Below the pieces are notes generated by a model. That model was not told the DNA's origin. It did not search any database and saw only the letters and a program-made list of their open reading frames with translations. A program made the position numbers and the translations under genes. A DNA stretch of 64,000 bases from Hermatobates lingyangjiaoensis (taxonomy: Eukaryota > Arthropoda > Insecta > Hemiptera > Hermatobatidae), in contig JAPFBL010000170.1 in the NCBI GenBank assembly GCA_026182355.1, positions 444,001-508,000 of the forward strand, read 5' to 3'. Shown piece by piece: positions 54,526 to 64,000 of the stretch; the stretch's first letter is position 1; each line of letters starts with the position of its first letter.

Positions 54526-55200
54526 GGGCTTTTATAGATAAAACAATAAAAAAAGAAAAATAAAACTAATTTATATAAAGAGCATACACAAAAATAGTTG
54601 TTTTTATGAGTGATACAGAGGATATATTATGCTTGTTTCTCATTTGAATGCTGGTCGGTTTAATTATTTGTTGGATATATTTTGAGCGAATTTCTTTAAT
54701 AAGCTGTTACTAATATTGAGGAGCTAACATCGGCTGTTATTAACACTAGCTTTATCAGTAGTTTGTAATGTACTCTTTCTCTTGTTTTGTTCCAACAGCA
54801 TCACAGTATACTTCACATAAACATACTGATAGTTAATAGTATTAATTTTTCTTCTTGTTCTTATCCTTTGATTATGCGTAAATGTTTTCTTGATTCTTTA
54901 CCATTTAATATCACTATTGTTTTTAAGTTGTATAAAAAAAATGTATTTTATTTGTAGTTATCACTTTGATGTTAAAAATAGTAAGCAAAATGATGATTAA
55001 AACAATTTCTTTACCAAACTGTTGATTTACGATATCATACGAGTTTCTTATTATAAATACCTTTTGTACTTTAAAGTTGTTTGTGTGTCGATTTTTGTTA
55101 TACATTTAATTATATAATAAAAAATATGATCTCTACAAGTTGATATAATTTATACAATTACCATTTTATAAATAAGAATCTCAGCCATTTTAGGGTATCT
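54526..55200. other. No feature recognised
   Basis: AT-rich intergenic DNA without supported exon or repeat. Confidence 0.35.
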
Positions 55201-55208
55201 GTAAAGGG

Positions 55209-55833
55209 AGTTATGTCCTCTGGTTAAAAATTTTTTTAATTAGTGGACACAAAGCATTGTTCTTTAACTAGAGGACACAACTCACTGTCCTTTAACTAGA
55301 GGACACAACTCACTGTCCTTTGAATAGAAGACACAACTCACTGTCCTTTAAATAGAGGACACAACGTACTGTCCTTTAAATAGAAGACACAACTCACTGT
55401 CCTTTAACTAGAGGACACAACTCACTGTCCTTTAAATAGAAGACACAACTCACTGTCCTTTAACTAGAGGACACAACTCACTGTCCTTTAAATAGAAGAC
55501 ACAACTCACTGTCCTTTAACTAGAGGACACAACTCACTGTCCTTTAAATAGAAGACACAACTCACTGTCCTTTAACTAGAGGACACAACTCACTGTCCTT
55601 TAAATAGAAGACACAACTCACTGTCCTTTATCTAGAGGACACAACTCACTGTCCTTTAAATAGAAGACACAACTCACTGTCCTTTAACTAGAGGACACAA
55701 CTCACTGTCCTTTAAATAGAAGACACAACTCACTGTCCTTTAAATAGAAGACACAACTCACTGTCCTTTAACTAGAGGACACAACTCACTGTCCTTTAAA
55801 TAGAAGACACAACTCACTGTCCTTTAACTAGAG
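55209..55833. repeat. Minisatellite, 28-bp unit in 56-bp higher order
   Basis: About 20 copies of a unit such as CTGTCCTTTAACTAGAGGAC plus ACAACTCA. From about 55370 two variants (AACTAGAGG and AAATAGAAG) alternate regularly, so the repeating period is 56 bp. An inverted, diverged unit (GTTATGTCCTCTGGTTAAA) is at 55209-55227. Confidence 0.93.
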
Positions 55834-55939
55834 AATAAAGACGAGCTTCATAGTGCACATTTTTAGTGAGATTGTTCCTGGTCGAGAGCACTCAGTATAA
55901 TGTATGCGGTTTTTTTTTACCTTACTACTTATAAGTAAC

Positions 55940-56810
55940 GTACATATAGTGATAGAAAAAAATTCGATCTCGAGATTTTGGCAGAATTACATGTTTTGAG
56001 GTACACAAAGTCATTTTATGACTTTTTTTATATTATCTGTGTGGTGGATGGGTGTTTATCCATAAGTTTGTGTAGATGCTACAGTCCACAATCTTTGATA
56101 GATGAAATAGATATTTTACACAAAAATTGAATTCATAGTGTAGATGTGAAATTAAGCATGATGAGAAAGTCTCTTTTATGTCAATATAAGGGATGAGTTG
56201 AGGTATTTTGTTTTAAAATTACATTAACCAAAGGAGCGTTATTTATATGGTAAATTTATAGTTTTTATTAAATATTTTTTGACGCTAAACGGCTCATAAA
56301 TGATGATTTTTTTTCAAAAAATCATTCATAACAAAAATTCGTGAAATTTTAATAACAGTAAAGGCCGTTAATGCTATAGAAACTTAATATTGATCCTGGA
56401 CTAATAGATAGATCACCTCCTATACTTCTAGGATTTATTTACGTTGTTTACATTGACTTAGAAATTTTTTAAGAGAATCGATTGAAATTATATTGATGCT
56501 TAGAGGTGTAATGGAAAAAATTGAAATGATATAATGACTTTAATATAAGATGTAAGAAGAATAAAATTCTTACATGTAAAAAAAATCAATATCAACAAAC
56601 ATATAATTTCTGATGCAATCCATGGTATAAAAGGTTTGTCAAACAAAATGCTCTAACCAATCTATATGTTGCACCCTTCTACAAAACTTTTACTTTACTA
56701 CAAGTTAAGTATAGTGAAACGTGAAAAAAATTGATCTACAGATTTGACGGAATTACATGTTTTGAAGTACCTAAAGTCGTTTTATGACGTTTTTTTTTAA
56801 AATTATCTCT
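55940..56810 (+). repeat. R1 and R2 repeats, nested
   Basis: 55940-56045 and 56690-56805 are related direct copies (GAATTACATGTTTTGAGGTA; AAGTC(A/G)TTTTATGAC). Between them lie R1 sequence (TACAGTCCACAATCTTTGAT) and a diverged R2 copy (56400-56640). This looks like R2 inserted within, or adjoining, R1. Confidence 0.45.
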
Positions 56811-57000
56811 AAAAAATGGACGACGCTTTTCGAACAATTAATAGTCATCGTCAGGTTATATTTGTAACGAAATTGGTATTGACTGTTTAAAGAGTGAAAG
56901 GACAATGACTCCTTGTATGAGGAGACAGTGTTTTTTCACCTTTCTAATCATAACACACAATAACTGCTTGCAATAGCTTGGTGAATTAATAGAATTAATT
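56811..57000. repeat. Family A fragment
   Basis: Minus core CTGACGATGACTATTAATTG then TTCGAAAAGCGTCG, followed by CACACAATAACTGCTTGCA. Confidence 0.5.
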
Positions 57001-58539
57001 TTTTTTTAAAAAAAATTACTAGTTTAGTAATGTAAATGAATTAATTTATATATTAAATAATTTACACAAGTAATTACATGACAGAATAAAATAATTAATC
57101 ATGTAAATATACCCTATAAATATAATGTTCTGAGTAAATTTAAAAAAAATGATTCCATCTACTTAAATGTTATTATTACTTTCTTTTTTACCAACTCTTT
57201 GTAATGATAATAATTAACTATGTACACTCTAACCATATAAATTTGAAATATAATTTAAAATATTACTCAGCAAATAACTCTAGTCTTAATTATTAGTCAT
57301 CCTGATTCATTTATTTTTTTTTTTTACAAGGCTGAGACAATGATTATATTTTCGTTAAAATTATTAAAATATAGATAACTGCATTAAACTGATAACTTAT
57401 CAATTAATTTACTAAAATGTTTACTTTCATCAAAGTCGAGGCACACTGACGCAAATTTTTTAAAATATAAAACAATATATCATCCAACCTGACAAGTGTA
57501 TTACTAAATTCCATTAATATATGTATTATTTTAATTGTTTGTCTTTCATTATAAAACTATCTATTTAAAATTTTTTTTTTTATATTAATATCGTTTTGTT
57601 TAATAGAACTCAGAAAAATATATAGGTCTGTATTTAGTTCATTATTTTTTCCTGTCCATTGTGGGTACACTGGCTTATTTAAGCGCCAAATGCCTAACAA
57701 ATCGTAATGGCGTCATTTTTTTTTTGCTGAAGTTCGGTTTTTTTTTATAGGAGTTTAGAAAAAAATGGTTATTATTTATAACAAATTAAAGTGATTATAT
57801 TAATTAGATTACTAAGTGATTCAAACGTGTGAAATTATTTTCGTTTCTTGCGAATATTTATAAAGAAAGAAGAAAAGAACAAATCTGCACATCAAAAAGA
57901 AAGTAAGCAATTTAAAATTATCTTGTATTTTTGTACTACATTGTGTTAAATCATAACTATTGAATGATGATAAAGAAAAGTAGATTGAGAAATAATGACT
58001 ACATTATAGTAATACAAAAAAATGAATCATTTTTACTGAATAGCACAAGAATTATATTTCATTATATAATGCAACTAAAACTGACTCATTTAAATTAAAA
58101 TACAATGAAAGTGTAACTTACAAAAAAGTTATTCCTACAAAAAGAAATAATATACTTCCTACCATTTAATTATTTCGTTTACTATATAATTATTGGTTTT
58201 CTATAAATAAATAACGATAGATAGAATTCAGATATAATGTTTTAATCTTTGAAAAAAGAAGGAAAATATTAATATTAACAATTATTTTTGTAGAAATAAA
58301 ACACAAATATTAGTAAAAATATGTTATAATGTAACTTACGATTCACTTTTTAATAGAATTTTAACTGTTATATTTGTTTACAACTTTGTAGGTTATAAGA
58401 TAATTTTAACAACTGAAAAAAAAATCAATAACAGAATATAGATGTAACTTTCTTATTTAATCAATGTTTCATTGCAGACATGAAGAAACTGTTACTTTAT
58501 AACTGTTTATTGTTTTAAACTAATTATTATAATGTCTCT
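57001..58539. other. Extremely AT-rich DNA, no gene
   Basis: No coding sequence or repeat unit recognised; many A/T runs. Confidence 0.4.
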
Positions 58540-60962
58540 TAAAACTATAATTTTTTAAATTCAGCTTTAATTAAATTGCTTATATTTTGCAAATAGTTAT
58601 ACAATAATTATTAAACTCATTACTGCTTTAAGTTTATTTATTGATAAATAAAGGAATTCATTTTAAACCATACTTTTATAGAATCATGAACTTTTTATAC
58701 AGTAATTCCTTAGATTTCTTATACGCATTATATTTGTTGTGTTCGATTTTATGTGGTTGTCAATTAATAGTTCGTTAGTTATTTAATATTACTAATTATT
58801 AATTTATAGGTAACTTATAAATAGATTTAAAACTGAACGAAATAATTTTCATGGCAACATGACTAGTAAATTGTGATGTTTTTTTCTGATATTAAAAGTT
58901 TACCATTTTATTTTAATATTTCTAACATTCATTCTTACAACAATGAAGCATAATGAAAATACATCAGCTTCTATAATATTGTAATATAAAATAATTATTA
59001 TATTATTAAAAAAAATAATTTAGAAAAATGCCATTAATGTATTTTTTTTTAAATTGACTTCTTTTTTTTTTGCACGATATCATGTTGTTTAATTTTATGA
59101 AGATTATTTTTAAAAGCTTCAGTTCTTATATTAACTGATGCATGTATTATTACTATTAAGAAAATGCTTTTGCGTTTGAAAATTAATTTGAGATCATTTT
59201 CTTTATTCTTAATAAAAAATTTTCCTTTTTATTTATAAATCTAAAACTTTATTACGTTATTCTTTCGTGTTAAACAATTAATTTATTATAGGTAATTCCA
59301 CAAAAGAATGCTGTGCGGGGGGAATATTTTTTTAGCCATTCAATCTTATTTAACAAATGTACTTATTGTTCTATAATAGTATCATCTCTTTATAATAATA
59401 GTTAGTTATTTATACAAGTTTACAAATAGTAAATTTTATATATATTATACCCAATGAGTTTAATATTATGTTTACTTATAGTAAAGTTGAGTTTAGGCTA
59501 CTCCAGATTTTTAACGATGATGTCTGTGTGGGTGGGTGTGTATCCATAATTTAGTGTAGACGCTACAGTCCACAATCTTTAATGGATCAAATTAATATTT
59601 TACACAAAAATAGTACTCATAGTGTAGATCCTATTGTTCTGGAGCAATTATGCATGATGGGAATGCCCCCTTTATTTTCAAAAGTATTTTTAGATAACTT
59701 TTTTTTCTCCTGATCTATTAATTCTAGAATCTTGAAATTTTGACATTCAATTCAAGGCTATAACTAAAATAATAACATAGATGTGTTCTCTAATCGGGGT
59801 TCGGTCAATTTTCCAGGATAAAAAATCAAACTCTCGTTGCCAACGTTTCGGTTTTATTTAAAACCGTTTTTCATAGGCCTTTATAACAAAAAAATAAAAT
59901 AATAACTAAAAAAATACTGCGATTTTTTGTTTATAAAATACTTTCAATAAAATTAATAAAATATTTAATTCAATAATAGTATTTAATAAAATTTCAAGAA
60001 TTTATTTTCAACAAAATATAAAAATTTTGATTATCATTGAATCTGAAAGTTTTTAAGGACTTTACAAGTCATTATGAAACAAATTGCATATTTTTTAATT
60101 TCTTTCTGTCATACTTTCTTCTTTGTTCGTTATTCGTCTGGCTCCTGGTATTACTCTTACAATTTCGAGAGTTACTGCAACATCCAAAGCTTTATGTACC
60201 ACATGTTTGGATTTAAGGACGTTTGAAAAAAAAAGAATAAGACTAGGAAAGAAATCAAGAACAATAAAATGTGTATATTTTATAAATTGAGAAAAATAAT
60301 ACAACAGAAAAGTTATACTGGGGTAAACAGATGAATCAAAGTCTCTACACACAATAAAAGAAGCCTTTTTATTCTACGCGTTTCGAACATTTAGTATTCA
60401 TCATCAGGTAAACTTCTAAATGAAGGACTAGAGAACCGACCAGAGTCGACTGTTCAAATCTACTCCTTCGTTTGGAAGTAGTAGAAAAACAATTAAAAAC
60501 AGTAGTAATTTTATATTACAATATTATAGAAGCTGATGTATTTTCATTATGCTTCATTGTTTTAACAATGAATGGTAAAAATATTAAAATAAAATGGTAA
60601 ACTTTTAATATCAGAAAAAAAAACATCAAAATCTACTAGTCGTGTTGCCATGAAAATTATTTCGTTCAGTTTTAAATCTATTAATAAGTTACCTATTAAT
60701 TAATAATTAGTAATATTAAATAACTAACGAACTATTAATTGACAACTACATAAAATCAAACACAACAAATATAATGCGTATAAGAAATCTAAGGAATTAC
60801 TACATAAAAAGTTTCTGATTCTATAAAAATATGGTTTAAAATGAATTCCTTTATTTATCAATAATTAAACTTAAAGCAGTAATGAGTTTAATAATTATTG
60901 TATAACTATTTGCAAAATATAAGCAATTTAATTTAAGCTGAATTTAAAAAAAATATAGTTTT
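58540..60962. repeat. Large inverted duplication (arms ~450 bp)
   Basis: 58540-58990 on the + strand matches the complement of 60510-60962 over its full length at high identity; for example GCTTCTATAATATTGTAATA at 58968 and TATTACAATATTATAGAAGC at 60513. The arms are 1.5 kb apart. The right arm is the spacer of the family A element at 60315-61105. Between them lie R1 (59440-59720) and a family E unit (59795-59885). Confidence 0.8.
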
Positions 60963-61105
60963 TTACTACTACTCTGACGATGAACATGAAGTGTTCGTAA
61001 CGAGTAAATTCAAAAAAAAGCTTTTTTTATGTCTGAGTAAATTTATCTATTTACCCCAATATGAGTAAATATCACACAATTACAGATTGTACAACCAATG
61101 AGAAC
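60315..61105. repeat. Family A foldback with long AT-rich spacer
   Basis: Left arm 60320-60410 (AAGTCTCTACACACAATAAA; core with CATCATCAGG) and right arm 60965-61105 (CTGACGATGAACATGAAGTG, TTCGTAACGAG, ATGAGTAAATATCACACAAT). Confidence 0.65.
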
Positions 61106-61345
61106 AGAGAAGTTAAATAATGATATAGACAGACAATAAAAGGATGTGATATAATAAAAGAGGAATATAAGGATGTCTGAGATGAAACGTAGAAGAGTAC
61201 AGAATTTGTAAAACAACGGAAGGATAAATAAGAAAATAGAAGAATAAAAAAAAGTTATGGAATTTAATATTTAATAAATCACTGTCATAATCTATGGGTA
61301 ATGGGATAGATCATGGAAGAGGAAGGATCGATAACAAGTTATTCT

Positions 61346-63540
61346 ATTTTGATATATTACTTTGATATATTTATTTTGATATATTACTTTGATATATTTA
61401 TTTTGATATATTACTTTGATATATTTATTTTGATATATTACTTCGATATATTTATTTTGATATATTACTTTGATATATTTATTTTGATATATTACTTCGA
61501 TATATTTATTTTGATATATTACTTTGATATATTTATTTTGATATATTACTTTGATATATTTATTTTGATATATTACTTTGATATATTTATTTTGATATAT
61601 TACTTTGATATATTTATTTTGATATATTACTTTGATATATTTATTTTGATATATTACTTCGATATATTTATTTTGATATATTACTTTGATATATTTATTT
61701 TGATATATTACTTCGATATATTTATTTGATATATTACTTTGATATATTTATTTTGATATATTACTTCGATATATTATTTTGATATATTACTTTGATATAT
61801 TTATTTTGATATATTACTTTGATATATTTATTTTGATATATTACTTCGATATATTTATTTTGATATATTACTTTGATATATTTATTTTGATATATTACTT
61901 TGATATATTTATTTTGATATATTACTTCGATATATTTATTTTGATATATTACTTTGATATATTTATTTTGATATATTACTTTGATATATTTATTTTGATA
62001 TATTACTTTGATATATTTATTTTGATATATTACTTCGATATATTTATTTTGATATATTACTTCGATATATTTATTTTGATATATTACTTTGATATATTTA
62101 TTTTGATATATTACTTTGATATATTTATTTTGATATATTACTTCGATATATTTATTTTTGATATATTACTTTGATATATTTATTTTGATATATTACTTTG
62201 ATATATTTATTTGATATATTACTTCGATATATTTATTTTGATATATTACTTTGATATATTTATTTTGATATATTACTTTGATATATTTATTTTGATATAT
62301 TACTTGATATATTTATTTTGATATATTACTTCAATATATTTATTTTGATATATTACTTTGATATATTTATTTTGATATATACTTTGATATATTTATTTTG
62401 ATATATTACTTCGATATATTTATTTTGATATATTACTTTGATATATTTATTTTGATATATTACTTTGATATATTTATTTTGATATTACTTCGATATATTT
62501 ATTTTGATATATTACTTTGATATATTTATTTTGATATATTACTTTGATATATTTATTTTGATATATTACTTTGATATATTTATTTTGATATATTACTTTG
62601 ATATATTTATTTTGATATATTACTTTGATATATTTATTTTGATATATTACTTTGATATATTTATTTTGATATATTACTTTGATATATTTATTTTGATATA
62701 TTACTTTGATATATTTATTTTGATATATTACTTCGATATATTTATTTTGATATATTACTTTGATATATTTATTTTGATATATTACTTTGATATATTTATT
62801 TGATATATTACTTTGATATATTTATTTTGATATAATTACTTTGATATATTATATTTTGATATATTACTTTGATATATTTATTTTGATATATTACTTTGAT
62901 ATATTTATTTTGATATATTACTTCGATATATTTATTTTGATATATTACTTTGATATATTTATTTTGATATATTACTTCGATATATTTATTTTGATATATT
63001 ACTTTGATATATTCTATTTTGATATATTACTTTGATATATTTATTTTTGATATATTACTTTGATATATTTATTTTGAATATTACTATGATATATTTATTT
63101 TGATATATTACTTCGATGATATTTATTTTGATATATTACTTCGATATATTTATTTGATATATTACTTTGATATATTTATTTTGATATATTACTTTGATAT
63201 ATTATGTTTGATATATTACTTTGATATATTTATTTTGATATATTACTTTGATATATTATATTTTGATATATTACTTTGATATATTATATTTGATAATTAC
63301 TTCGATATATTTATTTTGATATATTACTTTGATAATTTATTTTGATATATTACTTCGATATATTTATTTTGATATATACTTCGATATATTTATTTTGATA
63401 TATTACTTTGATATATTTATTTTGATATATTACTTTGATATATTTATTTTGATATATTACTTCGATATATTTATTTTGATATATTACTTTGATATATTTA
63501 TTTTGATATATTACTTTGATATATTTATTTTGATATATTT
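61346..63540. repeat. 2.2-kb minisatellite, 27-bp AT-rich unit
   Basis: About 80 copies of TTTATTTTGATATATTACTT plus TGATATA. Some units carry CTTCGAT instead of CTTTGAT. Each unit contains two related halves (TTTTGATATATT, CTTTGATATATT). Rare 1-2-bp indels break the reading frame, and deletions accumulate after about 62800. The ILIYYFDIF open frames are a by-product. Confidence 0.97.
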
Positions 63541-64000
63541 TATTGGATTGGTTAATATTGGATAACCAGTTCTAAACCATGCGTTTCACTATAGAAGATG
63601 GACAAGTCCATGAAGATACTTCATTCTTCTTGGTTATTTAATGATATTAGCAGTATCTTGTATTCGTCTGTAATGTAGAATATAGAATGTAGAATAGATC
63701 ACGAAAAACATTTTAGCTTCATCCCATATCCACATAACTTTCAATTACTCCTACTAACATTTGTTAACTCCTGGGAACCAGTTGACAACAAAATATTTAT
63801 TAGGCTAACCGAGTTCTCAAGTCTTTAAATATGATATACATCAAACTTGAATTGGTTGGTTGGTTTTGTTCGTGTACCTGTAACAATACAGCATTTATAT
63901 TATAACAACTACTTTTTCTTTATTATTATTATTTATATAATAATTAATTATTCAGTTGTTCATATAACTACTACTAAAGTTTACTTATAACTTTTACCTC
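63541..64000. other. No feature recognised
   Basis: Mixed-composition sequence following the minisatellite; no gene or repeat identified. Confidence 0.35.

Noticed and set aside
55209..55833. CRISPR array
   Set aside because: The units are contiguous without unique spacers, and the context is animal.
61313..63565. Long open frames encoding ILIYYFDIF repeats
   Set aside because: The 27-bp unit has no stop in this frame, so the frames follow from the minisatellite. They have no splice or start context and are broken by indels.

Overview
The window is nuclear DNA from an invertebrate animal. It is very AT-rich, genes are split by GT-AG introns of 69 bp to 11.6 kb, (TA)n microsatellites are everywhere, and it carries tRNA-derived SINEs, hAT elements, a LINE tail and many Penelope-like (PLE) retroelement remnants. 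I cannot name the species. No bacterial gene, operon, CRISPR array or rRNA is visible. Nearly all short open frames here are chance or repeat-derived.

Two host genes can be supported, both on the + strand. At 911-1138 lies the last coding exon of a UBAP1-like gene (ESCRT-I subunit; C-terminal UBA domain). At 13205-51707 a WDR76/Cmr1-family WD40 gene can be assembled from 12 coding exons. All eleven junctions keep phase, and the product is 531 residues: an acidic and basic N-terminal region followed by a seven-bladed propeller.

Layout: 1-1138, PLE-like foldback plus the UBAP1 exon. 1139-13204, intergenic DNA with foldback repeats, one SINE and one LINE 3' end. 13205-51707, WDR76, whose introns are packed with palindromic repeats, two hAT elements with exact 8-bp target duplications, a further probable hAT-type insertion, SINEs and microsatellites. 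51708-64000, gene-free DNA with PLE fragments, three minisatellites (54-bp, 28/56-bp and 27-bp units), a 450-bp inverted duplication and AT-rich sequence.

The most interesting signal is that at least six otherwise different foldback repeat families share one architecture. Each has a short stem I, then CTGANGA, a variable hairpin, GAA, a 4-6 bp palindrome (ACGCGT, AGATCT, AATT, ATAT, AGGCCT or ACGT), one base, and the complement of stem I. This is the layout of a hammerhead ribozyme with a very short stem III, as known from Penelope-like elements. It occurs beside fragments of a PLE-like N-terminal ORF, next to (TA)n tracts, and with a shared GTCC(n)TGGAYCGT box. Folding and cleavage have not been tested here.
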